From Saprospiraceae bacterium (lineage in GTDB: Bacteria > Bacteroidota > Bacteroidia > Chitinophagales > Saprospiraceae), in contig JAQXDE010000038.1 of assembly GCA_029251525.1 (NCBI GenBank), positions 62,001 through 126,000 of the forward strand: a stretch of DNA of 64,000 bases, written 5' to 3'. The notes below the pieces were generated by a model. The model was not told the DNA's origin and did not search any database. It saw nothing but the letters and a program-made list of their open reading frames with translations. The translations under genes and the position numbers were made by a program. Numbering within the stretch: the stretch's first letter is position 1; the number at the start of each line of letters is the position of its first letter. Below are positions 29,014 through 38,172 of this stretch, piece after piece.

Positions 29014-30471
29014 TTATTTTTTTTCTGATCCAATTAACGAATTTTCCACATCCATATTAGCCAACACCGCCATGCAAATAAAAAAGAAAGACCCAATTTT
29101 ATCTGTCTCGATCATATCATTAATCAATAGCAAACAATCAATAATAATCACAGTTAAAATTACTGTCATCACGATATGTTTTTTCATCGGATCTTTAGTT
29201 TTGTGATAGACGGTTTCTCCTCGGATCAAAAAGTAAAAACACATCAACAAAAATAAAAACGCTCCAATAAAACCTTGTTCTACAATCAACATCAAATAGT
29301 AATTATGAATTCCTGATTGTTCAGGATTATCACTCACATAAGTTTCAAAACTAGTAACGGTGTAGCCTTTGTAAAAACCATAAAAATTTCCAGGCCCAAA
29401 ACCTGTCAATGGTTCTTTTTGACTCATTTGATAGCCAGCGACCCAGCGATAAACTCTTTCCATCGTCGAAATGTCTTCTCCTTTTGCTGTCGCTGAAATC
29501 AAATTATCGAACTGATTATGGGTGACTGTATTTTTAAATTCAGGGGCATAATCCATGTAGGAATTGTCGGTAATCAAGTGTATAACAACGCCCAAGGCAA
29601 TCGCTATAGCTAAACCAACCGCGACTTTCATTAGTCGAAAACGAATGATTTGCACCGCTACAATCGCTATTGCAATTCCAACGTAAGCAGCTCGTGTGTA
29701 TGATAACTGTACCGCCAATAAACCAACTAAAAGTGCTCCGATTAAAAACCACCAGGTCTTAGAATATTTGGGATACCATTTTTTGACATACCAAATGAAG
29801 GGTAAAAATAGCGCAACAATACATCCATACATCACATGGTTTCGATAAAATGGGCCAACACAAAAGTTGATTTCTTTAAAGGAAAAACCAGTTGCAGCAT
29901 GTCGAATCATTACATAAAATATTGTAATGAAAATGGGAAAGAAGAAAAACCAAAATAGTTTTTTAAAATCCTTGGTTGCCTTGATAAGTTGCCCGGCCAT
30001 GAAATAGAAGACAAAGACATACCAAAATTTTGCGAGTAAAAATTTTACAGAAACTAAATAATCGTAAGAATGAATAGTCGTGATAAATGTCCAAAGCAAA
30101 TGCAAAATCACAAAGATCGTAATTGGATGTTTGTAAAACTGTTTTCCAATATTTTTTAAATTTTTGACGAAGTACAAAAGATAAGTGAGCATCAATCCGA
30201 TGATTAATAGCTCGGGTGGAAAGTCTGTTCCAAGACCCCCAGGCAATGTCATTTCTACCGAAAAAGGAATTAAAAATAAGGTAAGAAAAAATAAACTTTT
30301 AAAATCTACTACTGCCACAAACCCAATCAAAACCACCACAGGCAATAATGCTAAAAAATAAAAATTAGTTGCTGCTCCAATAAACAAAGACAACAAAACA
30401 ATCGCTCCAAAAATCACAAATAATTTTTGAGAAACACCTTCTGTCGATATGCCAAGCAGTTTTGCAAACAA
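29014..30471 (-). CDS. O-antigen ligase/polymerase family membrane protein
   Basis: A 485-residue inner-membrane protein with about 12 hydrophobic segments and the Wzy_C (O-antigen ligase) core. Conserved features are the periplasmic loop ending in TGFGPGNFYGFYKGYTV, the SGIHNYYLMLIVEQG motif with the key His, and basic residues in SYTRAAYVG. It polymerises or attaches surface polysaccharide. It is 74 bases downstream of the Wzz-like gene on the same strand, so the two form a polysaccharide chain-assembly pair. No glycosyltransferases are adjacent, so this is a small satellite of a larger locus or a standalone exporter module. Confidence 0.85.
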   Translation of the reverse strand: MFAKLLGISTEGVSQKLFVIFGAIVLLSLFIGAATNFYFLALLPVVVLIGFVAVVDFKSLFFLTLFLIPFSVEMTLPGGLGTDFPPELLIIGLMLTYLLYFVKNLKNIGKQFYKHPITIFVILHLLWTFITTIHSYDYLVSVKFLLAKFWYVFVFYFMAGQLIKATKDFKKLFWFFFFPIFITIFYVMIRHAATGFSFKEINFCVGPFYRNHVMYGCIVALFLPFIWYVKKWYPKYSKTWWFLIGALLVGLLAVQLSYTRAAYVGIAIAIVAVQIIRFRLMKVAVGLAIAIALGVVIHLITDNSYMDYAPEFKNTVTHNQFDNLISATAKGEDISTMERVYRWVAGYQMSQKEPLTGFGPGNFYGFYKGYTVTSFETYVSDNPEQSGIHNYYLMLIVEQGFIGAFLFLLMCFYFLIRGETVYHKTKDPMKKHIVMTVILTVIIIDCLLLINDMIETDKIGSFFFICMAVLANMDVENSLIGSEKK

Positions 30472-30545
30472 AATTCTTGATAGTTAATTGTTAGTATGTA
30501 ATGGCGAAGAGCAGATTATAAAAATTGACCTTTAACCATTCACAG

Positions 30546-31643
30546 TTATTCAGATAGTTTTTTCCAATCCACATCTTTGTAGTTTTCCAAGATTAAAACG
30601 CCAATCAAGCTTAAAATAAAAGCGATGATAACTGCGCTAATAGTGATTAAGGCACGACCTGGTCGAGATTTTACGACTGGGACAGTTCCGTTTTCGACAA
30701 CCATAATAGTTGGAATATAAGAATCATAACTTGCTTTAAGTTGTTTGAATCGCTCCCGATCAATACTGATTTGCTCTCGTGCTTCTTGGTGTTCATCTTC
30801 TAACTCATTGACCAATGACATTCCACTATTAAAAAGAGCTAAGTCTTTTTCATAACTTTCTACTTCTTCCTCGAAACCTTTAACTTGGGCTTTTAAGAAA
30901 ATAACAGAGTCTTTAGCGACACTTCCACTTGATCTTAAAACTTCTAATTTTGCTTTTGTACCGATCAACTGGCCTCTTTGTTTAGCAACCATTTGTGCTA
31001 ATAATTCTCCTTGAGTTTCAGTATTAAAAACTTGATATTTTTTTCTAACTTTTGAAAGACTATCTCCAAGAATATAAAGCGATTGTTGTTTTTCCTTGAT
31101 AGTAGATTGTAATGAATTCATTCTTTTAGAATGACCATTTTTGATCAAGGCTTGAGCAATTTCGGTTGTTCTAATTCTTGCAGCATTCACGATTTCGGCA
31201 GCCTTAATACTATCTCTATCCTCTACAGCAATTTCAATTGCTTCATATTTAGTTTTTTCGACATTATATAATTTTCGAAATTTCTTACGAACTTTATCTT
31301 TTGATTTCCTTTTGCTAGGATCAATTTCATAATGATCATAAAGTTTAAATTCTTTAATTAAATAAGTCACTAATTCATTAGATTGAGCAATAGTTAGCAG
31401 TCGATCATTGTCTGTATCTTCACCATAAATATCTCGATCTCTTTCGATCTCTCCAACTGCTTCAGGCTTACCCAAATCAGGACTTGCAGCATAAAAAACA
31501 GTGGTTGATTGGTAATAATCATCAAGGCCAAACCAAGTGATTAGAGCAGTGCCAATCCCTGCAATTAAACAAATTCTTATGATAGGTTTTCGCCATCGTA
31601 GAAGAGTAGAAATGACGCCTAGTAGGTTCTCGTTGTTTTCCAT
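30546..31643 (-). CDS. Wzz-type polysaccharide chain-length determinant protein
   Basis: A 365-residue inner-membrane protein of the Wzz/GumC co-polymerase family. Transmembrane helix 1 is near residues 20-40 (PIIRICLIAGIGTALI) and helix 2 near 330-353 (LITISAVIIAFILSLIGVLI). The periplasmic part between them is rich in heptad-like helices (about 160-300), followed by a PTIMVVENGTVPVVKSRPGR segment next to helix 2, as usual for the family. No tyrosine kinase domain is fused. It pairs with the downstream O-antigen polymerase/ligase gene. Confidence 0.85.
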   Translation of the reverse strand: MENNENLLGVISTLLRWRKPIIRICLIAGIGTALITWFGLDDYYQSTTVFYAASPDLGKPEAVGEIERDRDIYGEDTDNDRLLTIAQSNELVTYLIKEFKLYDHYEIDPSKRKSKDKVRKKFRKLYNVEKTKYEAIEIAVEDRDSIKAAEIVNAARIRTTEIAQALIKNGHSKRMNSLQSTIKEKQQSLYILGDSLSKVRKKYQVFNTETQGELLAQMVAKQRGQLIGTKAKLEVLRSSGSVAKDSVIFLKAQVKGFEEEVESYEKDLALFNSGMSLVNELEDEHQEAREQISIDRERFKQLKASYDSYIPTIMVVENGTVPVVKSRPGRALITISAVIIAFILSLIGVLILENYKDVDWKKLSE

Positions 31644-31663
31644 GTATTGTTGTAATTATACCA

Positions 31664-31671
31664 CAAAAGTA
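31664..31671 (-). promoter_or_regulatory. -7 promoter box of the Wzz/O-antigen operon
   Basis: TACTTTTG on the minus strand, 20 bases before the Wzz-like start codon, matches TAnnTTTG and leaves a normal short leader. No convincing -33 TTTG. Confidence 0.6.
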
Positions 31672-31857
31672 AATTATTTCGGATGAAATATTCATTCTTT
31701 TTTATTTTGATAGAATTTGGAGATTTTTTTTGCTGCAATTTATTCTTTTCATTCGGTAAAAAAAACAGGAAATTATCTACCAAAATATTTCAATAAAGAT
31801 TTTAACCTTCTATTAAGTCTCCTATTATATGGCTTATTAATTTCCTTTAGAGTAATA

Positions 31858-31899
31858 AAAAAAGCTGCTACAAATATAAAAATCAGTAGCAGCTTTTTT
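31858..31899 (-). terminator. Terminator of the TerB-like gene
   Basis: AAAAAAGCTGCTAC (31858-31871) pairs with GTAGCAGCTTTTTT (31886-31899). It begins 14 bases beyond the stop codon of the minus-strand TerB-like gene. Confidence 0.85.
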
Positions 31900-31913
31900 A
31901 GTAGTTAAAAATA

Positions 31914-32402
31914 CTAAGCTTGAATTCCTCCTTCTTCTTCTTTAATAATTGGTGTTATCATTGGTAAATTAATCAGTTCGGCCTCCTCCTTATTAATGCT
32001 TGCAAATCCCCAAAAACCACCTGAGGCCTTGGCAACATGTTTAGCAAAAGTGGTGAAGCTATGGTACATCTCAGCACCTAAATGATTAGTCAACTTTGCT
32101 AAAATTGGATTTAATTTTTCTAGTCTAGCAGAAAGATCTGCATTTCGTTCTGCGGTATCCTTTGGAACTATTTTTGCCCAACGAGTTAATCTTTCCTTAT
32201 AATCTTTACCAATATGGTCATAAAAATCTTGCATGATCTCGCCACCTGAGAAACCTCGTATTTTTGTAATTTTTTCTGATTGCTCCAATTCTGAACCCTC
32301 GATATCTCCGTCAGCACCTGCAATCAATAAGGTAATTACTGGAATAGCATCGTATAATTCTTGTAATTCTTCGTCTGGTAAATTATTTAATTGGTGTAAC
32401 AT
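31914..32402 (-). CDS. TerB-like cytoplasmic protein
   Basis: A 162-residue acidic, helical protein. The N-terminal segment ITLLIAGADGDIEGSELEQ matches the TerB/DjlA N-domain pattern (ADGxIxxxE), a metal-binding helical fold. Later parts (RLEKLNPILAKLTNHLG; HVAKASGGFWGFASINKEE) resemble Bacteroidota homologues of unknown role. No tellurite genes are adjacent, so resistance should not be assumed. It has its own promoter and terminator, thus monocistronic. Confidence 0.7.
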   Translation of the reverse strand: MLHQLNNLPDEELQELYDAIPVITLLIAGADGDIEGSELEQSEKITKIRGFSGGEIMQDFYDHIGKDYKERLTRWAKIVPKDTAERNADLSARLEKLNPILAKLTNHLGAEMYHSFTTFAKHVAKASGGFWGFASINKEEAELINLPMITPIIKEEEGGIQA

Positions 32403-32449
32403 TTTTTTTAAGGTATATTTTATTAATAATTAATCTTGTTTTGAAAACG

Positions 32450-32457
32450 CAAATATA
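32450..32457 (-). promoter_or_regulatory. -7 promoter box of the TerB-like gene
   Basis: TATATTTG on the minus strand, 47 bases upstream of the start codon, matches TAnnTTTG and is followed by CG, as often seen in this phylum. Confidence 0.6.
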
Positions 32458-32524
32458 ATTGAAATTTTAGGTTGATAAATAGTAAATTCGATTTTTTATA
32501 ATTTTTTTACTAAAAAGCCTACTT

Positions 32525-33757
32525 ATGAATAAAAATAGAGAATTCGATATTATATTTTGGGGAGCAAGCGGATTTACTGGGAGATTAGTTGTTGAATACA
32601 TGCTGAATAAATATGGTGTGAATGGTTCTGTAAAATGGGCAATGGGAGGAAGGAATGCTGTAAAGTTAGAAGGAATTCAAAAAGATCTGGGTGCGGAAGA
32701 AATTCCAATCGTTATTGCTAATAGTGAGAAAATGGATTCACTCGAACTAATGGTTCAACGGGCAAAAGTAATTTGTACAACTGTTGGTCCTTATGCTCAA
32801 TATGGTTCTCGACTAGTAGAAGCTTGTGTCAAATATCAAACTGATTATTGTGATCTTACAGGTGAAGTTCAATGGATGCGGAAGATGATTGATCAACATC
32901 AAGAGACTGCTCATTCAAATGGAACTAGAATTGTTCATACATGCGGATTTGATTCGATTCCTTCTGATATGGGGGTCTATTTTTTACAAAAAAAATCAAA
33001 ACACCTTAAAGGAGAGTATTGTCAAAAAATCAAACTTCGAGTTAGAGCAATGAAAGGAGAAATGAGTGGTGGAACATATGCAAGTTTGAGTAATGTCCTA
33101 GTCGAGGCAGAAAATGATAAATCAATTTATGGGACTTTATTGAATCCTTACGGCTTAAATCCAAAAGGTAAGCAAGAGGGGAAGGATGGTTCAGATTTGA
33201 AGAGTGTAAAATATGATAAAGATGCAAAATCTTGGATTGCTCCTTTTATTATGTCTACAATTAATACTCGAGTAGTTCGACGGAGTCACGCTCTTCAGGA
33301 CTTCCCTTACGGAAAAGATTTCCAGTATAATGAAGCCATGATGACTGGTCCTGGGTTTTCAGGGAGAGCAAAAGGAACAATGTTGTTAGCAGGTACCGGA
33401 TTAATGATGACTGCCAAACCTAATTCATTTATGAGAAATATCATGAATCGATTTTTACCAAAGCCAGGAGAAGGACCATCAAAGGAAAAACGAGAGAATG
33501 GTTTTTATAAAATGATACTTATCGGAGAATTAAAAGATGGAACTTTAATTCAAGGAAGCGTTACTGGAGATCGAGATCCAGGTTATGGCTCCACTTGTAA
33601 AATGTTGGCAGAAAGTGCAGTATGTTTGGCTTTGGATAAAAATAAGACACCTGAAGTTGCAGGGGTATTGACGCCTTCGGTTGCTTTAGGGGACGCATTG
33701 TTACAGAGGTTAGAAGAAAATGCAGGATTGGAATTTAAAATTTATGAAAACAAATAG
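32525..33757 (+). CDS. Saccharopine dehydrogenase-like NADP-binding reductase
   Basis: A 410-residue cytoplasmic protein with an N-terminal Rossmann fold, FDIIFWGASGFTGRLVVEYML (residues 7-27), and the TVGPYAQYG and DLTGEVQWMRKMID motifs of the saccharopine-dehydrogenase-like/trans-acting enoyl reductase group. Relatives act in lipid metabolism in mycobacteria; true lysine biosynthesis is unlikely because the C-terminal saccharopine domain pattern differs. The following gene, a hotdog thioesterase 36 bases downstream, supports an acyl-chain-related role for the pair (inference). Confidence 0.82.
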   Translation: MNKNREFDIIFWGASGFTGRLVVEYMLNKYGVNGSVKWAMGGRNAVKLEGIQKDLGAEEIPIVIANSEKMDSLELMVQRAKVICTTVGPYAQYGSRLVEACVKYQTDYCDLTGEVQWMRKMIDQHQETAHSNGTRIVHTCGFDSIPSDMGVYFLQKKSKHLKGEYCQKIKLRVRAMKGEMSGGTYASLSNVLVEAENDKSIYGTLLNPYGLNPKGKQEGKDGSDLKSVKYDKDAKSWIAPFIMSTINTRVVRRSHALQDFPYGKDFQYNEAMMTGPGFSGRAKGTMLLAGTGLMMTAKPNSFMRNIMNRFLPKPGEGPSKEKRENGFYKMILIGELKDGTLIQGSVTGDRDPGYGSTCKMLAESAVCLALDKNKTPEVAGVLTPSVALGDALLQRLEENAGLEFKIYENK

Positions 33758-33793
33758 TGAGAATAACTTTTAGCCTAGGAATTGACTTAAAAA

Positions 33794-34285
33794 ATGCAAA
33801 ATATGAGAGAGAAAGATTATTTCCAAAATCATATGCCAGGGAATGTTTGTTTCGGCTGCGGAAAAGAGAATCATCAAGGATTAAAAATAAGTAGTTACTG
33901 GGAAGGTTTTGAATCGGTATGCATTTGGGAATCGCAAGAGAAGTATCAAGGTTGGAAAGGAATTTTGAATGGAGGAATATTAGCAACTTTGATTGATTGT
34001 CATACTATGTGTACTGCGATGGCTGCAGCATATCAAGCCGAAAATCGCCCGATGGAAAGCCAACCCATTTATCGATATGCAACAGGAACTATTTTGGTAA
34101 AATATTTAAAACCAACTTCTAATACGGAACCAATCGAACTACGAGCAAAGGTCAAAGAAATAAAAGGTAGGAAGGTGGTGATGTCGTGCATTGCAAAATC
34201 AAATGGTGAAATTACAGCGGAAGCGGAGGTGATTGCAATTCGAGTTTTTGATAGTAGCAAGGATACGGAAAGTATTTTTGGATAA
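33794..34285 (+). CDS. PaaI-type hotdog thioesterase
   Basis: A 163-residue cytoplasmic hotdog-fold protein. The N-terminal CFGCGKENHQGLKI is a family mark of this PaaI-like subgroup. The central helix segment GWKGILNGGILATLIDCHTMCTA corresponds to the HGGxxxxLxD acyl-CoA thioesterase motif with His replaced by Asn, a known variation. It is probably co-transcribed with the reductase gene 36 bases upstream. The substrate is unknown. Met5 (MREKDYF) is an alternative start. Confidence 0.82.
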   Translation: MQNMREKDYFQNHMPGNVCFGCGKENHQGLKISSYWEGFESVCIWESQEKYQGWKGILNGGILATLIDCHTMCTAMAAAYQAENRPMESQPIYRYATGTILVKYLKPTSNTEPIELRAKVKEIKGRKVVMSCIAKSNGEITAEAEVIAIRVFDSSKDTESIFG

Positions 34286-34286
34286 A

Positions 34287-34316
34287 AGAACCTTCAAAAT
34301 TCTATCAGAAGGTTCT
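34287..34316 (+). terminator. Hairpin after the thioesterase gene
   Basis: AGAACCTTC (34287-34295) pairs with GAAGGTTCT (34308-34316) directly after the stop codon. There is no T run, so it may be an mRNA 3'-end hairpin rather than a classical terminator. A second dyad (CAGGAAA 34317 / TTTCCTG 34342) follows. Confidence 0.45.
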
Positions 34317-34451
34317 CAGGAAAGAATAATAATTCTAACATTTTCCTGCTCATTTATGAATACAGATTTTTTTGAACTTGAATTTGGAAAAAATCAAAAA
34401 TATCATTGGCAATGACCTCCTTCCAATAATTGTTTTATTAAGTGTTTGGAG

Positions 34452-34811
34452 TTAAACATACCAAAAAGCCCAAGCAAGAAGTACTAATTGTAATGGTAGC
34501 CTTAACCAAAGAAACCAATTTTTGATTTTCATACCTGCACCCTTGGAAGTCAACATATATATATTAGCGGGGAAAACAGCAATTAATAATAAGATGATTC
34601 CAATTGCAGCGGCCGATCGAGTTTGAGGAATAAGCAAGCCAATACCCCCTGCAATTTCTGCGATACCCACAATTGTGTTTATGGTTTTTTTCCAAGGCTG
34701 TAAAACAGGAGGAGTAATTTTATAAAAAAACCATGCTTTTTTGAAATGAGAATATCCAGCATATATGTAAAAGAATGCCATGGGGAAGAGTAAAATTTCT
34801 TTCAGTGTCAT
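34452..34811 (-). CDS. DoxX-like small membrane protein
   Basis: A 119-residue protein with four predicted membrane helices: LFPMAFFYIYAGYSHF, TINTIVGIAEIAGGIGLLI, AAIGIILLLIAVFPANIYML and LRLPLQLVLLAWAFW. This matches the DoxX/DoxX-like family common in Bacteroidota. Function is poorly defined in the family (redox or thiosulfate links in a few members). A single gene, convergent with the thioesterase gene. Confidence 0.8.
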   Translation of the reverse strand: MTLKEILLFPMAFFYIYAGYSHFKKAWFFYKITPPVLQPWKKTINTIVGIAEIAGGIGLLIPQTRSAAAIGIILLLIAVFPANIYMLTSKGAGMKIKNWFLWLRLPLQLVLLAWAFWYV

Positions 34812-34979
34812 AAGATATTTTTTTAAATTTTTAAGGTAAAAGTGATTTTATAGAATTGAAAAGTAAAGAAGTATCTTCACAAATCTCTTAAATTGAGTTA
34901 ATTATTTCTTTTGTCATTTTAAAAAATAAAGTCTAGGCCAAAACAGTTCTATCATTGTAAAAAAAAAATAAATTTTTTG

Positions 34980-36365
34980 ATGAGAAAAATACACTTATTT
35001 TTTCTTCTGGTTATGAGTTCAATTTTCCTTTCGGCACAAGATGATGAGGTAGATTCAGATCTTATTTTTGATGATTTTACTTATGTAGATTACATTAAAT
35101 CTGTCAAGCTACACCCTCCAGGATTGATCATTAGTAACCCAATTATTCAATTAGGAAGTGGTGCATTAAGTTTATCATTTGATGATTTAAAAGGTGAGAG
35201 TAGAGAATATATTTATTCTGTTATTCATTGCAATGCAGATTGGACACCCTCGGAATTAACTCCAATAGAATTTATGGTAGGTTTTAATGAGGAACGAATT
35301 CAAAATATAGAATTTTCGATTAGAACCTTAATTGATTATACTCATTATGAAGTAACAATTCCAAATGAGGATTTTCAATTTAGCAAATCTGGAAATTACC
35401 TCTTGAAAGTTTATGATAATGAAGATGATAAATTTTTGGTTCTGACAAAAAGATTTATGGTAGTAGAACCTTCATTTAGTGTGAGAGGCGAAGCGAATCG
35501 ATCATCTATTGTAAAGAAAGGACAGACACATCAAGAAATAGATTTTGTGATTTTACATAAAGGAATTCAAATTAATAACCCTCGAAAAGAAGTGACAGTA
35601 ACTGTATTACAAAACGGAAGATGGGACAATGCAATTGCTGGGCTTGAACCTCAATATATTAGTGGGAATGAATTAAAGTATGAGTTTTTAGATAAAATAT
35701 CATTCCTTGCTGGAAAAGAATTTCGCTATTTTGATTTACGCTCGTTGCGTTATCGTGGAAATGGTGTACGAGGAATTGAAGAGTATAACGATGGTTATGA
35801 TGTAACATTGGTACCGGATGAAATAAGAGCTTACACTCTTAAATATAACCAAAGAGATATTAATGGAGGTTACGTAATTGGAAATATGGACAATAACAAT
35901 AATGGAGTTAACCTAACCTTTTCTGATGAAGATTCTGAAGAAACTCGTGATACAAAATTAGCACTTTTGGCTAGGCAAAATATGGAAAATGGAATAGCTA
36001 ATGGAATTGAAAGTGATTATGCAAATGTATTGTTCTCCATAAAAAGGAATGAACCATTTTATGATAAAGATGTGTATATTTTTGGGGCGGTAACAGATTG
36101 GCAAATTAAAGATGAGTTTAAAATGTCCTACCAAGAGGCAGTCAGAGCCTATGTGGCAGACATTACCTTAAAGCAAGGCTTTTATAATTATAAATATGCA
36201 GTTGTTCCTCAAGAGGGAGCTAGGGTTCCAGATCTCAGTGAGCTAGAGGGGGATTGGTATGAAACTGAAAATCAGTATACTGTTTTGGCTTATTTTCGAC
36301 CTTTTGGACAAAGGTATGACCGATTGATGGTTGCATATAATATAGACTCTAGGAGAAGAAGGTAA
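34980..36365 (+). CDS. DUF5103 protein, type IX secretion 'plug' family
   Basis: A secreted beta-rich protein of 461 residues with signal peptide 1-21 (FFLLVMSSIFLSAQ). The mature protein carries the DUF5103 pattern: KLHPPGLIISNPIIQLGSGALSLSFDD, YIYSVIHCNADWTPSELTPIEFM, and KSGNYLLKVYDNEDDKFLVLTKRFMVVEP, then a second half with VYIFGAVTDWQ. A DUF5103 protein plugs the SprA translocon in the T9SS structure known from Flavobacterium. I chose ATG 34980; a TTG three bases earlier gives an extra residue. It is unlinked to other T9SS genes, which is usual for the phylum. Confidence 0.88.
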   Translation: MRKIHLFFLLVMSSIFLSAQDDEVDSDLIFDDFTYVDYIKSVKLHPPGLIISNPIIQLGSGALSLSFDDLKGESREYIYSVIHCNADWTPSELTPIEFMVGFNEERIQNIEFSIRTLIDYTHYEVTIPNEDFQFSKSGNYLLKVYDNEDDKFLVLTKRFMVVEPSFSVRGEANRSSIVKKGQTHQEIDFVILHKGIQINNPRKEVTVTVLQNGRWDNAIAGLEPQYISGNELKYEFLDKISFLAGKEFRYFDLRSLRYRGNGVRGIEEYNDGYDVTLVPDEIRAYTLKYNQRDINGGYVIGNMDNNNNGVNLTFSDEDSEETRDTKLALLARQNMENGIANGIESDYANVLFSIKRNEPFYDKDVYIFGAVTDWQIKDEFKMSYQEAVRAYVADITLKQGFYNYKYAVVPQEGARVPDLSELEGDWYETENQYTVLAYFRPFGQRYDRLMVAYNIDSRRRR

Positions 36366-36382
36366 ATTCCAATTTTCCTTTA

Positions 36383-36901
36383 TCAGTCAGTCATAAACCA
36401 ACTTGCATACATCACATAATTATCCGCAATTCGTCCGATGTAATGTTGAAATGTTTCGGGAGTTAAAGCCTTTACTTTTTTAGCAGGTACCCCCGCGTAA
36501 ATAAATCCAGATTCCAAATGTGCTTTTTCTAAAACGACTGCCCCTGCAGCAATAAGAACATTTGATTCCACTATTGCATCATCCATGACAATTGCTCCCA
36601 TCCCAATTAGAACATTATCGGCCACTTGACAACCATGCACGATCGCATTGTGACCAACAGAAACATTATTTCCTAATATGGTTTTTGTCTTTTGATAAGT
36701 ACAATGAATAACTGCACCATCTTGAATATTTACTTTGTTGCCAATGATAATACTATTGACATCTCCACGAAGAACTGCATTGAACCAAATGCTGCAATCA
36801 TTACCTGTGATTACATTGCCAACAATAGTTGCATTTTCTGCAATAAAACAATTATTACCGAAGATAGGGGAGATTCCTTTTACTTGTTTTATTAGAGCCA
36901 T
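36383..36901 (-). CDS. Gamma-class carbonic anhydrase-like hexapeptide protein
   Basis: A 172-residue left-handed beta-helix protein with hexapeptide repeats (IVGNVI, IIGNKV, ILGNNV, LIGMGA). The zinc-binding histidines of the gamma carbonic anhydrase family are present: H66 in GAVIHC, H84 in VGHNA and H89 in VHGC. It lacks the acidic loop of Cam, as do YrdA/PaaY-like relatives, so CO2 hydration is not certain. Cytoplasmic trimer expected. It is convergent with the plug gene, 17 bases apart. Confidence 0.88.
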   Translation of the reverse strand: MALIKQVKGISPIFGNNCFIAENATIVGNVITGNDCSIWFNAVLRGDVNSIIIGNKVNIQDGAVIHCTYQKTKTILGNNVSVGHNAIVHGCQVADNVLIGMGAIVMDDAIVESNVLIAAGAVVLEKAHLESGFIYAGVPAKKVKALTPETFQHYIGRIADNYVMYASWFMTD

Positions 36902-37460
36902 ATTTTATTTTTTCTTTTCCAACCAATAATTAAAAATATATTTTTAGGATTGGTATCATATTTTGATATCCCTCAATTTTGTCGAATTGATTCTATTTTA
37001 ATATATACCTCCTTTGGTATTTATAAAAGCACTGAATTATAAATTCCAATTAATTCCCTTGCCAAAATCAAATTACTTCATTAGTTTTCTACAAAGATCT
37101 TTTGTCATTTTTTTATTTTTAATTAGAGTTAATACTGGTGTAGTTTGTAATAGCTGAAACCTAATTTCTTGGATGATACAATGGTCTTGAAACAAAACAA
37201 TTTTATTAATTTCAACTATTTTTTCATTTGTGTTAGTTTTCCAACCTCTTATTCAAAGAAAAATTGTTGATTAGAGGGCCTTGTATAACAATGCTAATTA
37301 TATTTTTATGAAGATGCTAACGTATTAATTTTTCAAATTTTTATTTGAAAAATTAATAAAAGGAAAGTACAGAACGGTTTTATATTTTTTGCTCTTCAAA
37401 AATGAAAAGTTTAGTAGAATTATATAAACGGATTATAAGTTAAAGGACTTCTTTAAGTCA
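36902..37460. other. Gene-poor region with an AT-rich hairpin
   Basis: About 560 bases without a recognised gene. On the minus strand a 51-codon open frame ends at 37073 (readable part EINKIVLFQDHC...KDLCRKLMK) but lacks a start codon. It may be a relic or chance. A perfect AT-rich palindrome is at 37323-37358. It leads into a decayed gene at 37461. Confidence 0.35.
37323..37358. repeat. Perfect 16-bp inverted repeat (AT hairpin)
   Basis: TATTAATTTTTCAAAT (37323-37338) is mirrored exactly by 37343-37358 around a TTTT loop. It lies in non-coding DNA just before a decayed gene. It could be a terminator of a lost gene, a protein-binding dyad, or a relic of a mobile element end; no T tract is attached to a GC-rich stem. 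Confidence 0.6.
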
Positions 37461-38068
37461 ATGAGATTACTTTCTTTACAAAAGACTAAATTAGATTATT
37501 TTTTGCAAAAAATAAAGTTGAAAAAGATGAAAGACTTTCAAAGGGAACTAAACAAAGGATTCAGCAATATCAAGATTTTGATTGTATCCAAAAACACTTA
37601 AATTTTTTGGATACTCAGCTTAAAAGTGGTTATCGAGACTTGCATAAGTTCAAAAAAAATTTGGAAAAGCATAGCCAAGATTTAAAGCAACTAGAGAGTC
37701 TAAGTTTCATAGGTCTTTTTCACAAATACTCGGTAGTAAAAAAGATCAACTTGATATAGAACGTCAATAATACCTTCAAGCAGCACTTGAAAGAAATGAA
37801 CATAAAAAGTCATTGGAACTATTAAAATATGAGAAAGGAGTACTTGAAGAAAATTAAAAAAAACTACGAAGTATTCCAGCGGAGGCAGAGAAGATAATTC
37901 AGAAAAGGGAAATTGATTTAATGAAAAGTGGTACTCCTGTTGGGGTAAGGATATAGACTATTTCCAAACAGATTGATTGGGATATTGGAGATGGATGGTA
38001 AAGATTTAGTAGTGAAAATGAAGCAATTGGAGAAAGAAAGGAAACAGTTGGTTTTGAATTTTAAATAG
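37461..38068 (+). pseudogene. Decayed gene for a coiled-coil protein
   Basis: Reading across frames recovers one continuous protein-like sequence broken by several shifts and stops. It opens MRLLSLQKTKLDYF, then shifts within a T run near 37500 to AKNKVEKDERLSKGTKQRIQ. It continues through LDTQLKSGYRDLHKFKKNLE and SLSFIGLFHK, then (after a shift at about 37728) LGSKKDQLDIERQ, a stop in place of E, and YLQAALERNEHKKSLELLKYEKGVLEE. After more breaks it ends with KMKQLEKERKQLVLNFK and a stop at 38066. It is rich in Lys, Glu and Leu with heptads, as in coiled-coil proteins of Bacteroidota. No function can be named. Confidence 0.8.
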
Positions 38069-38172
38069 TGAAAGATTTAACTTGATAATAACCAACATTC
38101 CTTCCAAAAGGTATCTATTTGAAATGTTTTTCGTTTTGTAAAATAAATTCTATCATTTAAATTGTTCAATCT

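Noticed and set aside
31914-32402. Tellurite resistance locus
   Set aside because: Only a TerB-like fold is present; no other ter genes are nearby.
32525-33757. Lysine biosynthesis saccharopine dehydrogenase
   Set aside because: The Rossmann motif fits the wider family, but the rest and the thioesterase neighbour fit the enoyl-reductase-like group better.
36950-37230. 51-codon minus-strand frame ending at 37073
   Set aside because: No start codon and no recognised homology; mentioned only in the intergenic description.
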